From assembly GCF_013093415.1 (NCBI RefSeq), contig NZ_JABFBC010000001.1, positions 1,736,001-1,800,000 on the forward strand: a DNA stretch of 64,000 nt, written 5' to 3'. This stretch comes from Halovulum dunhuangense. GTDB taxonomy: Bacteria; Pseudomonadota; Alphaproteobacteria; Rhodobacterales; Rhodobacteraceae. The notes beneath the pieces were generated by a model, which searched no databases, was not told the origin of the DNA, and worked only from the letters and a program-made list of their open reading frames with translations. The stretch's first letter is position 1. Every line of letters begins with the position of its first letter. Shown piece by piece: positions 53,388 to 62,421 of the stretch. The translations under genes were made by a program, and so were the position numbers.

Positions 53388-55142
53388 TTAAACCAGGACC
53401 GCGCCGCCGGCGTCGATTGCATCCTCGGTCGAGGCATCGCCCAGCAGCATCTCGTTATGGGCCTTGCCCGACGGGATCATCGGGAAGCAGTTCTCGTGCT
53501 TCTCGACCAGGCAATCGAAGATCACCGGCCCGTCATATTCCAGCATCTCCATGATCGCGTCATCGAGCTTGGCCGGATCCGAGCAGATGATGCCCTTGCA
53601 GCCGAAGGCCTCCGCCAGCTTGACGAAATCGGGCAGCGATTCCGACCAGCTGTGGGAATAGCGCTCGCCATGCAGAAGCTGCTGCCACTGGCGCACCATG
53701 CCCAGGCGTTCGTTGTTCAGGATGAACTGCTTGACCGGCGCGCGGTACTGCACGGCGGTGCCCATCTCCTGCATGTTCATCAGCCAGGACGCCTCGCCCG
53801 CGACGTTGATCACCAGCGCGTCCGGGTGCGCGATCTGCACGCCGACCGATGCCGGCAGGCCGTAGCCCATGGTGCCGAGGCCACCGGAAGTCATCCAGCG
53901 GTTCGGTTCGTCGAAACCCAGGAACTGCGCGGCCCACATCTGGTGCTGGCCCACTTCGGTGGTGATGTAGCGGTCGCGGCCCTTGGTCAGCGCCTCCAAC
54001 CGTTCCAGCGCGTATTGCGGCTTGATGGTGGTCTTGGAGTTCTTGTAGCTGAGCGACTTCACCGCGCGCCACTTCTCGATCTGTTCCCACCACTTCGCCA
54101 CGGCGGCCGAGTTGGTCTTGCGCCCGCGCGCCTTCCAGATCTTGAGCATGTCCTCGAGGACATGACCCACATCCCCCACGATGGGGATGTCCACATGGAT
54201 GTTCTTGTTGATCGACGAGGGGTCGATGTCGATATGCACCTTGAACGAGCGGGGGCTGAAGGCGTCCGTGCGCCCGGTGATCCGGTCGTCGAAGCGCGCG
54301 CCGATGCAGAGCATGAAATCGCAGTCATGCATCGTCCAGTTCGCCTCGTAGGTGCCGTGCATCCCCAGCATCCCCAGCCAGTTCTGCCCCGAGGCGGGGT
54401 ATGCGCCCAGCCCCATCAGGGTCGAGGTGACGGGGAAGTTCGTCTCCTTCGCCAGTTCGCGCAGCAGCTGGCTGGCGCCCGGGCCCGAATTGATGACGCC
54501 GCCCCCGGTATAGAGGATCGGGCGCTCGGCCCGCTCCAGCGCCTCGACGGCCAGGGTGATGCGGTCGATGTCGCCCTTGACCTGCGGCTGGTAGTGGTTC
54601 GTGCGCGCCTTGGCCGGCGGGGTATAGGTGCCGGTCGCGAACTGCACGTCCTTGGGAATGTCGATCAGCACGGGGCCGGGCCGGCCCGAGGTCGCCACAT
54701 GAAACGCCTGGTGGATCGTCTCGGACAGGCGGTCGGTGTCCTTCACCAGCCAGTTGTGCTTGGTGCAGGGGCGCGTGATGCCCACCGTGTCCGCCTCCTG
54801 GAAGGCGTCGTTGCCGATCATGAAGGTGGGAACCTGGCCGGTCAGCACCACCATCGGGATCGAATCCATCAGCGCGTCGGTCATCCCCGTGACGGCGTTG
54901 GTCGCGCCGGGGCCCGATGTCACCAGCACGACGCCCGGCTTGCCGGTCGCCCGCGCATAGCCTTCGGCCGCGTGGGTCGCGCCCTGTTCGTGGCGCACAA
55001 GGACGTGGCGGATATCGTTCTGCTGGAAGATCTCGTCATAGATCGGAAGGACGGCGCCGCCGGGATATCCGAATACGGTGTCCACGCCCTGATCCTTCAG
55101 GGCCTGAACCACCATCTGCGCGCCGGTCATCTGCCGTGCCAT
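53388..55142 (-). CDS. ilvB: Acetolactate synthase, catalytic large subunit
   Basis: This 584-residue ThDP/FAD enzyme is the first committed step of valine/leucine/isoleucine synthesis. Landmarks are QMTGAQMVVQALKDQGVDTVFGYPGGAVLPIYD, the catalytic Glu in HEQGATHAAEGYA, SGPGATNAVTGMTDALMDSIPMVVLTGQV, the FAD-binding GLGAYP and LGMLGMHGTYEAN, and GLGTMGYGLPASVG. The ThDP metal motif reads VAGEASW with Glu450 where most members have GDG/GDA. The ATG at 55142 follows GAGAAGG. It is preceded by a leader-peptide attenuator. Confidence 0.95.
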   Translation of the reverse strand: MARQMTGAQMVVQALKDQGVDTVFGYPGGAVLPIYDEIFQQNDIRHVLVRHEQGATHAAEGYARATGKPGVVLVTSGPGATNAVTGMTDALMDSIPMVVLTGQVPTFMIGNDAFQEADTVGITRPCTKHNWLVKDTDRLSETIHQAFHVATSGRPGPVLIDIPKDVQFATGTYTPPAKARTNHYQPQVKGDIDRITLAVEALERAERPILYTGGGVINSGPGASQLLRELAKETNFPVTSTLMGLGAYPASGQNWLGMLGMHGTYEANWTMHDCDFMLCIGARFDDRITGRTDAFSPRSFKVHIDIDPSSINKNIHVDIPIVGDVGHVLEDMLKIWKARGRKTNSAAVAKWWEQIEKWRAVKSLSYKNSKTTIKPQYALERLEALTKGRDRYITTEVGQHQMWAAQFLGFDEPNRWMTSGGLGTMGYGLPASVGVQIAHPDALVINVAGEASWLMNMQEMGTAVQYRAPVKQFILNNERLGMVRQWQQLLHGERYSHSWSESLPDFVKLAEAFGCKGIICSDPAKLDDAIMEMLEYDGPVIFDCLVEKHENCFPMIPSGKAHNEMLLGDASTEDAIDAGGAVLV

Positions 55143-55199
55143 GCCTTCTCTCCGTCTCTGCTGGGGGAATTCCCCCGGTTGATGCGCCCATCCGGGCAT

Positions 55200-55223
55200 A
55201 AAAAAAGCCCCGGTGGAGGGGCC
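55200..55223 (-). terminator. Attenuator terminator before ilvB
   Basis: Read on the minus strand, GGCCCC and GGGGCT arms with a 6-nt loop are followed by seven T residues. It lies 27 bp after the leader-peptide stop and 58 bp before ilvB. The 3' arm CCGGGG can alternatively pair with CCCCGG inside the leader ORF. Confidence 0.85.
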
Positions 55224-55249
55224 TGTGCGCGGGAAGTGCCGGGTGAGGT

Positions 55250-55300
55250 TCACCTCATCCGGGGCCCGCGCGTTCCGATAAGTACGACGATCATGTCCAT
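55250..55300 (-). CDS. ilv leader peptide
   Basis: This 16-codon ORF encodes MDMIVVLIGTRGPRMR. Codons 4-8 read Ile-Val-Val-Leu-Ile, the three branched-chain amino acids controlled by the operon. Stalling on these codons would favour an antiterminator over the T7 terminator downstream. The ORF is far too short for a standard gene caller. No strong Shine-Dalgarno precedes it (only AAGACG). Confidence 0.82.
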   Translation of the reverse strand: MDMIVVLIGTRGPRMR

Positions 55301-55431
55301 GCGTCTTGTTTAGGCGCGGCGATCGCCGGGGTCAACAGGCTATGCCGGGTTTTTATGTCTCGGAAGGGCGATGTAAAGCCATAAAATTACAAAAGCTGGC
55401 GGGGCGGCGCAGTTTTCGGCAGGGCGCCGCC

Positions 55432-55758
55432 TCAACCGGGATGCTCCGGGTCGTTTTCCAGCAGGATCGGCCGCCCATGCGGGGTGGCATGCGCCGCCCG
55501 GACCCAAGCGGCGGCGGTGCGGGCCACCTCGGCAGGTAGGGCGGCGCCGCGTTCGGCCAGCAGCGCCTCGAGATTGGCGAGCCAGTGGTCGTAATAGTCG
55601 CTGCCATCCGACGCCGCATCGGGCCCGTTCAGGCGCACCGAAAGTCCGGCGGTCCATTCCGCCCAGCTGAAAAGCCCGCGTTCCTCGAGCGCGACGGCCA
55701 GCGCGAAGGCCTGCGCCTGCCAGGGCGCGTCGAAGGCGGGGGTGTCAGGCCGGTTCAA
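55432..55758 (-). CDS. Nitrile hydratase activator/accessory protein
   Basis: This 108-residue protein resembles the P14K/NhlE-type activators, which are themselves beta-subunit-like. It shows APWQAQAFALAVALEERGLFSWAEWTAGL and the paired motif DYYDHWLANLEALLAERG. Such proteins help load cobalt and oxidise the active-site cysteines. It overlaps the beta-subunit gene by 14 bp and is the last gene of the nthA-nthB-activator set. No amidase gene follows. Confidence 0.88.
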   Translation of the reverse strand: MNRPDTPAFDAPWQAQAFALAVALEERGLFSWAEWTAGLSVRLNGPDAASDGSDYYDHWLANLEALLAERGAALPAEVARTAAAWVRAAHATPHGRPILLENDPEHPG

Positions 55759-56404
55759 GATAGGGCTCCCATGCGTCGATCGAGACGGTCAGGCCCGGGG
55801 CCGCCGCATCCCCCCACAGCGTGCGGCCGTCGAAGGCCACGGTATAAAGCCAGTGCGGATCCTCGCCGCGGCCATGGGCGTGGCTGTCGGGATAGACATG
55901 CACGCCGCGCACCGCCTCGATCACGCCGGTCTTTTCACGCGCATAGCCGGGCAGGCGGGTGTGGCCCCGGGGCTGGTGGTTGCGGGTGCGCACGGTATCG
56001 CCGGGGGCAAAGCGGGCAGGGGTCCGGACGGGGCGATCCACCGGACCGCCCCGCGCCATCACGGGGGCCACCTGCGCCGCCTGAAGCCGCCGCTCGGGGC
56101 GCAGCCCTGCGCGCAGCATGTGGCCCGCGGCCAGTTCGTCGGCGCCGACCTCGCCGTGGCGCTGGAGCAGGATTTCCAGCGCGCGGATCCAGATCTCGTA
56201 ATAGCTCGACCCGTAATAGGTCAGCGGCGGCAGGCTCTCGCGGGCATGGCGGGATTCGTCGAGGGTCCAGTGCCCCAGCGCGCCGGCGGCCAGTGTCAGC
56301 GCCAGCGCGCGCTTCTCCCAGTCGGCATGGAACAGCGGCTCGCGCGTCTCGGGCGACACGGGCCCGAAGCCGTCGCGCCCGCCCAGATCCTGCGGGCCGT
56401 TCAT
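55745..56404 (-). CDS. nthB: Nitrile hydratase beta subunit
   Basis: This 219-residue protein shows the beta-subunit pattern [16 protein letters not shown], the helix region [31 protein letters not shown], and the C-terminal SH3-like barrel ([44 protein letters not shown]) that covers the metal site. Active-site Arg residues are in the conserved stretches. The ATG overlaps the alpha-subunit stop. Confidence 0.94.
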   Translation of the reverse strand: MNGPQDLGGRDGFGPVSPETREPLFHADWEKRALALTLAAGALGHWTLDESRHARESLPPLTYYGSSYYEIWIRALEILLQRHGEVGADELAAGHMLRAGLRPERRLQAAQVAPVMARGGPVDRPVRTPARFAPGDTVRTRNHQPRGHTRLPGYAREKTGVIEAVRGVHVYPDSHAHGRGEDPHWLYTVAFDGRTLWGDAAAPGLTVSIDAWEPYLEPA

Positions 56405-57030
56405 GTGCCGGGTCCCTGGGCAAGGCCGCAGCCGATCATGCTGTCGCGGGTGACAAGCTCCGCCAGCGCCTCGGCGTCCATGCCGTCGGTGCCTGCGGGC
56501 CGTTGCGGCACCACGATATAGCGCAACTCGGCCGTACTGTCCCAGACGCGGATGCGGGTGGTGTCGGGCAGGATCACGCCGAACTCGGCCAGCACGCCGC
56601 GCGGATCGCGCACCGCACGCGCGCGGTAGGGGGGTGACTTGTACCACACGGGGGGCAGGCCCAGCACCAGCCACGGGTAGCAGGAACAGAGCGTGCAGAC
56701 GACCAGGTTGTGCTCGTCATCCGAGTTGAACACCGCCTGCAGATGCTCGCCCTGCCGCCCGCCATAGCCCATCTCGGCCACCGCCGAGGTCGCGTCGTCC
56801 CGCAGCCGCGCGGCGAAGTCGGGATCGGTCCAGGCGCGGGCGACCACGCGGGCGCCGTTGCGGGGCCCGATCCTCGTCTCCACCGTCTCGATGATCGCAT
56901 CCAGTGCTGCCGGGTCCACAAGCCCCTTCTGCGTCAGGATCGTCTCGAGCGCGCGCACCCGCGCGGTCATCGGGTCCATGTGGTTGTCGTGGTCGTCGTC
57001 GCCATGGTCGTGGTGGTGGTGATCGTGCAT
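56401..57030 (-). CDS. nthA: Nitrile hydratase alpha subunit, cobalt type
   Basis: This 209-residue metal subunit hydrates nitriles to amides. The metal loop VCTLCSC (residues 111-117, Cys112, Cys115, Cys117) has Thr at the position that marks cobalt enzymes; iron enzymes have Ser. The N-terminus is His/Asp-rich ([20 protein letters not shown], residues 1-20) and could scavenge cobalt. [22 protein letters not shown] is the usual helix. The ATG at 57030 follows GGAGAGCGGG. It is divergent from a TRAP binding-protein gene. Confidence 0.95.
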   Translation of the reverse strand: MHDHHHHDHGDDDHDNHMDPMTARVRALETILTQKGLVDPAALDAIIETVETRIGPRNGARVVARAWTDPDFAARLRDDATSAVAEMGYGGRQGEHLQAVFNSDDEHNLVVCTLCSCYPWLVLGLPPVWYKSPPYRARAVRDPRGVLAEFGVILPDTTRIRVWDSTAELRYIVVPQRPAGTDGMDAEALAELVTRDSMIGCGLAQGPGT

Positions 57031-57203
57031 CCCGCTCTCCTTCGCGCGGACCACGATAGCTGTGCCGGCCGCGCGGGCGCAATCGCCAAGCGGGCCGCCA
57101 CGAGATCCGCGAACAGGTGTTTGCAACCCCAGATCAGGTCGCTAGTCTGTCGGCGCATCGCCGACGGGAAACCTGGGCGGGAACAACAAATCGGGAGTGA
57201 AAC

Positions 57204-58295
57204 ATGGATCGCCGATCCTTCTTGCGGGCCTCGGCCCTTGGTACCACCGCAGCCGCCACGGGGCTTGCCGCGCCCGCAATCGCGCAGGGCAACATCACCT
57301 GGCGCATGGTCACCACCTGGCCGCGCAACTTCCCCGGCCTCGGCGTCGGCGCGCAGCGACTGGCAGACAAGATCACGGCCGCGACCGATGGCCAGCTGAC
57401 CGTGCAGGTCTTTTCGGCGGGCGAGATGGTGCCGCCGCTCCAGGCGCTGGATGCCGTGATCGACGGCTCGGCCGAGATGAGCCACGGCGCCGCGTATTAC
57501 TGGCAGAACAAGTCCGTGGGCCTGTCCTTCTTCACCGGCGTGCCCTTCGGCATGACCAGCCGCGAGCATGCCGCCTGGGTGCGCTACATGGGCGGGCAGG
57601 AACTGTGGGACGAGATCTATGACCAGTTCGGCCTGCAGGGCTTCCTGTCGGGCGACACCGGCACCCAGGCCGGCGGCTGGTTCAAGAACGAGATCACCGG
57701 CATCGCCGACGTGCAGGGCCTGCGCTTCCGCACGCCGGGGCTGGGCGGGCAGGTCTGGCAGCGCATCGGCGCAAGCGTCACGAACCTTGCCGCGGGCGAG
57801 ATCTTCCAGGCGTTGCAGACCGGCGCGCTGGACGCGGCCGAATTCGTCGGCCCCTACAACGACCTGGCGCTCGGCTTCTACCAGGTTTGCAAGCATTACT
57901 ACACCTCGTCCTTCGCCGAGCCGGGGCTTGCGACCGAACTGGTGGTGGACAAGGCGAAGTACCAGGAACTGCCGACCAACATCCAGGCGATCATCCGCGA
58001 TGTCTGCCAGGCGGAATACGACCAGGTCGCGTCGGACTTCGCCGCCAACGACCCGCGCGCGCTGGCGACGCTGGTGAACCAGCACGAGGTCATCACCCAC
58101 GCCTCGTTCCCGGACGACATCGTCGAAGCGGGCGCGAACGCCGCGAACGAGATCATGCAGGAACTGCTGGCCAGCGATGACGACCTGACCCGCCGCACGG
58201 CGCAAAACTGGGTCGGTGCGCTGAATGTCCTGCGTTCCAAGACCGAGAGCGCGGATCTGGGCTACATCCTGGCCCGCCAGCGTTTCGTTCCCTGA
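57204..58295 (+). CDS. TRAP binding protein, TakP-like (alpha-keto acid/related)
   Basis: This 363-residue periplasmic receptor begins with a twin-arginine-like signal (MDRRSFLRASALG...APAIA). Mature features follow the DctP subfamily of R. sphaeroides TakP: VFSAGEMVPPLQALDAV, GDTGTQAGGWFKNEI, LRFRTPGLGGQVWQRIGASV and EFVGPYNDLALGFYQV. Likely ligands are 2-oxo acids or larger carboxylates. It ends at a terminator and faces its permeases, which are on the other strand. Confidence 0.9.
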   Translation: MDRRSFLRASALGTTAAATGLAAPAIAQGNITWRMVTTWPRNFPGLGVGAQRLADKITAATDGQLTVQVFSAGEMVPPLQALDAVIDGSAEMSHGAAYYWQNKSVGLSFFTGVPFGMTSREHAAWVRYMGGQELWDEIYDQFGLQGFLSGDTGTQAGGWFKNEITGIADVQGLRFRTPGLGGQVWQRIGASVTNLAAGEIFQALQTGALDAAEFVGPYNDLALGFYQVCKHYYTSSFAEPGLATELVVDKAKYQELPTNIQAIIRDVCQAEYDQVASDFAANDPRALATLVNQHEVITHASFPDDIVEAGANAANEIMQELLASDDDLTRRTAQNWVGALNVLRSKTESADLGYILARQRFVP

Positions 58296-58303
58296 GACGC
58301 GCA

Positions 58304-58336
58304 GGGCCCGGCGTACAGCGCCGGGCCCTTTCCTTT
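58304..58336 (+). terminator. Terminator between convergent TRAP genes
   Basis: A perfect 10-bp stem GGGCCCGGCG/CGCCGGGCCC with a 5-nt loop is followed by TTTCCTTTT. It separates the binding-protein gene from the large-permease gene read towards it. Confidence 0.87.
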
Positions 58337-58352
58337 TCTGGCCTGTCCTGAC

Positions 58353-59741
58353 CTAGCGCAGCACGCCGGGCAGCCAGGTGACGATGCCGGGAAAGACGAA
58401 CAGGATCGCGATCGCCAGGATCTGCAGAGCCACGAAGGGGATCGCCCCCTTGTAGATCATGCCGGTCGTGACCGCATCCGGTGCAACACCCCGCAGGTAG
58501 AACAGCGCAAAGCCGAAGGGCGGGGTCAGGAAGCTGGTCTGAAGGTTCACGCCCACCATCACGCCGACCCAGATCGGATCGAGCCCCAGCGCCAGCAGCA
58601 CGGGCGCGGTGATCGGGATCACGATGAAGATGATCTCGAAGGTGTCGAGGATGAAGCCCAGCACGAACATGATCAGCATGACCACGATCATCGCGCCGAT
58701 CGCCCCCCCGGGCAGGCCGGACAGGAACTCGTGCACCAGGTTGTCGCCGCCCATCTGCCGGAACACGATGGAAAAGACCGACGCGCCGAAGAGGATGATG
58801 AACACCATCGAGGTGATGATCGCGGTCTGCCTGACCACCTCGCGCAGCACCGTGAAGGACAGCCGCCAGCGCAGCGCCGCCAGCAGGGTCGCGCCCACGG
58901 CGCCCACGGACGCCGCCTCGGTCGCGGTGGCGATGCCGCTCAGGATCGAACCCAGCACGGTGACGATCAGCAGAAGCGGCGGCACCAGGGCGGTGATGAC
59001 CTCTTTCCACAGGTGCCGGCGCTCGTCTGCCGGCACCGGCGTCGCCGGGCAGGTCTCGGGGTGGACGATGGCCTTGAACACCATGAACAGGACATAGATC
59101 GCGACCAGCATCAGCCCCGGCAGGAAGGCGCCCGCGAAGAGATCCCCGACAGAGACCGGGGTGGGCGCGAAATTGCCCTTGGCCATCTGCACCTGCGCGT
59201 TGATGCCGGCCAGCATGTCGCCCATGAAGATCAGCACCGTCGAGGGCGGGATGATCTGGCCCAGCGTGCCGCTGGCGCAGATCACGCCGGTGGCAAGCTT
59301 CGGGTCATAGCCCGCGCGCAGCATCGCGGGCAGCGAGATCAGGCCCATGGTCACCACCGTCGCGCCGACCACGCCCGTGGAGGCGGCGAGCAGTGCGCCC
59401 ACCAGGATGACCGAGATGCCAAGCCCGCCGCGCAGATCGCCGAACAGCTTGCCCATGGTGGCGAGCAGCTGCTCGGCGATGCGCGAGCGTTCCAGCATCA
59501 CGCCCATGAAGATGAAGAGCGGCACCGCGACCAGCACCTCGTTGGTCATGAAGCCGGTGTAGCGGCCAGCGAGCGCCGCCAGGTTCGAGGGGTCGAACAC
59601 GTCCAGCCAGATGCCGAGAAGCGCGAACAGAAGCGAGGTGCCGGCCAGGGTGAAGGCGACCGGATAGCCCAGCATGAGCATGCCGATCACGCCGAAGAAC
59701 ATGGCGCCGGCGAGGATCTCGCCGATCAGGACAGGATCCAT
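58353..59741 (-). CDS. TRAP transporter large permease (DctM family)
   Basis: This 462-residue membrane protein has the DctM repeat marks AVPLFIFMGVMLERSRIAEQLL, GLGISVILVGALLAASTGVVGATVVTMGLISLPAMLRAGYD, ASGTLGQIIPPSTVLIFMGD and the mirrored LTPPFGFALFYLRGV. The gene for the small permease lies 6 bp upstream. It probably transports the acid bound by the TakP-like protein encoded convergently. Confidence 0.94.
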   Translation of the reverse strand: MDPVLIGEILAGAMFFGVIGMLMLGYPVAFTLAGTSLLFALLGIWLDVFDPSNLAALAGRYTGFMTNEVLVAVPLFIFMGVMLERSRIAEQLLATMGKLFGDLRGGLGISVILVGALLAASTGVVGATVVTMGLISLPAMLRAGYDPKLATGVICASGTLGQIIPPSTVLIFMGDMLAGINAQVQMAKGNFAPTPVSVGDLFAGAFLPGLMLVAIYVLFMVFKAIVHPETCPATPVPADERRHLWKEVITALVPPLLLIVTVLGSILSGIATATEAASVGAVGATLLAALRWRLSFTVLREVVRQTAIITSMVFIILFGASVFSIVFRQMGGDNLVHEFLSGLPGGAIGAMIVVMLIMFVLGFILDTFEIIFIVIPITAPVLLALGLDPIWVGVMVGVNLQTSFLTPPFGFALFYLRGVAPDAVTTGMIYKGAIPFVALQILAIAILFVFPGIVTWLPGVLR

Positions 59742-59747
59742 GGCGGG

Positions 59748-60302
59748 CTACTCCGTGCCGGTGTTGTAGCGGTAGGTGTCGGGCACCAGATCCTCGCGTC
59801 CCCGCAGGATCAGCACCGAACGCGCCAGCATCGCCACGCCCTGGAGCGCGATCAGCACGGCAAAGACGAGGATGAAGCTCTTGAGGATGTAGAGCCCCGG
59901 CATGCCGCCGATATTGGCCGAACCCTCGGAGAGCCGCCAGGAGCGCTCGACGAAGGGCAGGCAGTAGACGAAGACGATCACCGCGAAGGGCAGCAGGAAC
60001 ACGAGCGTTCCGACCAGGTCGGCAAGGGCCTTCTTCCGCACGGAGGCGGAGCGGTAGAAGATATCCACCCGCACATGGCTGTCATGGAAGAGCGCGTAGC
60101 CCGCCACGGCGGTGAACATCGCGCCGTTCAGCCAGACATAGAGATCCTGCATCCAGAGCCGGGTGTTGCCGAACAGGTAGCGCTCGACCACGACCCAGAA
60201 GCACACCACCACGATGCCGAGCGACAGCCAGGCGAAGACGCCCCCGACAAGCCGGTTCACCGCGATGATGGCGCGCGTCAGCTGCGAAAGACCTGCGAGC
60301 AC
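59748..60302 (-). CDS. TRAP transporter small permease (DctQ family)
   Basis: This 184-residue membrane protein has four predicted helices. The segment ERYLFGNTRLWMQDLYVWLNGAMFTAVAGYALFHDSHVRVDIFY is the signature between helices 2 and 3. The N-terminal ATG is followed by a hydrophobic opening. It starts the QM pair on the minus strand. The upstream 233-bp gap holds repeat copy C and nothing else recognised. Confidence 0.92.
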   Translation of the reverse strand: MLAGLSQLTRAIIAVNRLVGGVFAWLSLGIVVVCFWVVVERYLFGNTRLWMQDLYVWLNGAMFTAVAGYALFHDSHVRVDIFYRSASVRKKALADLVGTLVFLLPFAVIVFVYCLPFVERSWRLSEGSANIGGMPGLYILKSFILVFAVLIALQGVAMLARSVLILRGREDLVPDTYRYNTGTE

Positions 60303-60475
60303 TGCTCCCCCAAATCGCGCGGCGGCCGGTTGCGAGGATGCCGTTCGCGTCTGTCCTGCCCCGGGCTCGCGCGGGCCGCGCGGGGGCGCTTTCGATATCT
60401 GCGGTGGTATGCACTTTCGCGCCCCGAGGGGTCAACGCCTAACTCGCGGGCCGCGCGGCTGTGGCAGGGGCGGAT

Positions 60476-60508
60476 GCCTCCGGCGGGGATATTTGGCGAA
60501 AGTGGAAG
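60476..60508 (+). repeat. 33-bp intergenic repeat, copy C
   Basis: It begins GCCTCCGGCGGGGATATTT and ends AAAGTGGAAG, with GC where copies A and B have AA at positions 21-22 of the element. Unlike the other copies it points against the flanking minus-strand genes. Confidence 0.82.
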
Positions 60509-60536
60509 ATGGGGGTGCCGCGCGTTCCCCCGGGGG

Positions 60537-61352
60537 TCACTCGGCGTCGGGCAGGTAGATCGCGGCGACCTGTTCGGCGATGGGGTCGTTGCCCAGCGGG
60601 TGGGTGTTGAGGCGCAGTTCCGTGTCGCTGTCGAGGCGCTGCCAGTGGCCGGCGCGGTAGATCTCGAGCGGCTTGAAGCGCGCCTTGTAGTCCATCTTGC
60701 GCGAGCCCGGCACCCAGTAGCCGAGATAGACATGCTCGAGCCCCGCCTCCAGTGCGATTCGGATATGGTCGAGGATGACATAGGTGCCGAGCGAGCGGTC
60801 GGCGAGGTCGGGGTCGAAGAAGGAATAGACCATCGAGAGCCCGTCCGACAGCACGTCGGTCAGGCAGACCGCGGTCAGGATGCGCCCCTCGGGGCCGGGG
60901 CGGTAGTATTCGACGACCCGGCTTCGCACCGGGGTTTCCTCGACCATGGCGGCGTATTCGTAGACGTCCATGTCGGCCATGCCGCCGTCGGAGTGACGGC
61001 TGCCGAGATAGCGGCGGAACAGCGCGAACTGTTCCTCGCTGGCCCAGGGGGTCGTCGCCTCGCGGTGGAGATCGGCGTTGCGCCTGAGGATCCTGCGCAT
61101 CGAGCGGCCCGGGGTGAAGTCGCGGACCACGATCCGCGCCGAAAGGCAGGCCGCGCAATCGGCGCAGGAGGGGCGGTAGAGCACGTTCTGCGAACGGCGG
61201 AAGCCCTGGTGCGAGAGCACGTCGTTCAGCGAGTCGGCATTGCTGCCCTGAAGCGCCGTGAACAGCTTTCGTTCGACCCGCCCGTCCAGATACGGGCAGG
61301 GCTGCGGTGCAGTGACATAGAACTGCGGTGACTGCGGAAGACTGTGACGCAT
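60537..61352 (-). CDS. bpt: Aspartate/glutamate leucyltransferase
   Basis: This 271-residue aminoacyl-tRNA-protein transferase adds leucine to proteins with N-terminal Asp or Glu for ClpAP degradation. The conserved N-terminal Cys motif [24 protein letters not shown] is present with the Bpt pattern, and the C-terminal [36 protein letters not shown] carries the Tyr and Lys of the GNAT-like fold. The length matches. Confidence 0.95.
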   Translation of the reverse strand: MRHSLPQSPQFYVTAPQPCPYLDGRVERKLFTALQGSNADSLNDVLSHQGFRRSQNVLYRPSCADCAACLSARIVVRDFTPGRSMRRILRRNADLHREATTPWASEEQFALFRRYLGSRHSDGGMADMDVYEYAAMVEETPVRSRVVEYYRPGPEGRILTAVCLTDVLSDGLSMVYSFFDPDLADRSLGTYVILDHIRIALEAGLEHVYLGYWVPGSRKMDYKARFKPLEIYRAGHWQRLDSDTELRLNTHPLGNDPIAEQVAAIYLPDAE

Positions 61353-61413
61353 CGTACCTGCAAACCCGTACTCCGGAAAAAAGCTAGCAGCGGGTCCGGG
61401 TCTTGTCCAACGC

Positions 61414-61887
61414 TCAATCGAGCGGGCGATTGATTGCCGTGGTGCCCAGCAAAAGGTCGGGAACGCCCTGGTTGTAGCGCGTCAGCAGCATCGCCGCGAC
61501 GGTTGCGATCCAGCCTATGACGCTGGCCATCAGGAACAGGAAGAGGCCCGTGTGCAGCGCCGCCGTCACCAGGTCGAGCCGGTGGCCGCGGCGGTCGCGG
61601 AACTCGATCCCCATCAGCATCATGCCCCATGTGGCCGACGACGCGGCGATGGTGAGGGTGCGGTAGAGAAAGCTCGCGCCGAACAGGATGAAGGGGAACA
61701 GCATCAGCCCGAAGCCCAGCGTCAGCACGCCGAAGACCAGGGTGACGGCGGCGGCCGCGACCAGGATCACGAGCGCGTCGATCACCCAGGCGGCGGCGCG
61801 CTTCGCGGGCACGCCGGCGTAGAACTGGCGGTCATGCTCGGGATGGGGAAGGTCGGTCCAGCTGTCCATGGGGGAGAGTGTGGGCAT
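61414..61887 (-). CDS. RDD-family membrane protein
   Basis: This 157-residue protein has three predicted helices. The RDD arrangement is visible: [25 protein letters not shown] (Arg-Asp), then [23 protein letters not shown], and [15 protein letters not shown]. Functions in the family vary (ion or solute transport). The ATG 18 bp downstream is an alternative start. It follows the DUF2852 gene on the same strand. Confidence 0.88.
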   Translation of the reverse strand: MPTLSPMDSWTDLPHPEHDRQFYAGVPAKRAAAWVIDALVILVAAAAVTLVFGVLTLGFGLMLFPFILFGASFLYRTLTIAASSATWGMMLMGIEFRDRRGHRLDLVTAALHTGLFLFLMASVIGWIATVAAMLLTRYNQGVPDLLLGTTAINRPLD

Positions 61888-61952
61888 GGGGCGGATCTTT
61901 CTCAAGGGGAAGGGCGCCCCCGCGACGGGCGGAGGCGCGGATTTCGTCCGCG

Positions 61953-62336
61953 TCAGGCGGGGCTTTCCTCGGGCCGGCCTTCGCCGCGGCGCTTGGCGTC
62001 GTCCATGAACTGGTCGAACTCGGCCTGGTCCTTGGCCCGGCGCAGCCGCTCCAGGAAGGACTGGAAGGCGTTCTGCTCGTCCTCGAGACGCTTCAGCGTG
62101 TCGTCGCGATAGGCGTCGAAGGCGGAGTTGCCGGAGCTGCGAAAGCGGGCGCCGGTATGGGACCATCTGCGGGCTGAACAGGTCATGCGGTTGCTCCAGA
62201 ACATGTAGGCGAGAAGGGCGAGGCCGATCGGCCAGAAGGCGATGAAGGCGATCACCATGGCGGCGATCCAGGCTCCCTTGCCGCGCGCGTCGAGCCACGC
62301 CTCGGCGTCCGAGAACCAGCGGGTAATCCTGTGCAT
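61953..62336 (-). CDS. DUF2852 membrane-anchored protein
   Basis: This 127-residue protein has one membrane helix (GAWIAAMVIAFIAFWPIGLALLAYMFWSNRM, about residues 21-51), then the alphaproteobacterial DUF2852 pattern: NSAFDAYRDDTLKRLEDEQNAFQSFLERLRRAKDQAEFDQFMDDAKRR. The C-terminal half is a predicted coiled coil. The function is unknown. The ATG 62336 lies in an AT-rich promoter segment (TTACATTTACATAG at about 62365). Confidence 0.9.
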   Translation of the reverse strand: MHRITRWFSDAEAWLDARGKGAWIAAMVIAFIAFWPIGLALLAYMFWSNRMTCSARRWSHTGARFRSSGNSAFDAYRDDTLKRLEDEQNAFQSFLERLRRAKDQAEFDQFMDDAKRRGEGRPEESPA

Positions 62337-62421
62337 GTCCGGTCCTTTCGATGTGAATGTGAATTACATTTACATAGATGGAAAGCCGAGGGCGTGGCGC
62401 AAGAGGGGGCGGGCGATTTTT

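Noticed and set aside
58731-61331. An 866-codon plus-strand open frame across dctM, dctQ and bpt
   Set aside because: It is antisense to three recognised genes and contains repeat copy C; its sequence is His/Asp/Arg-rich noise.
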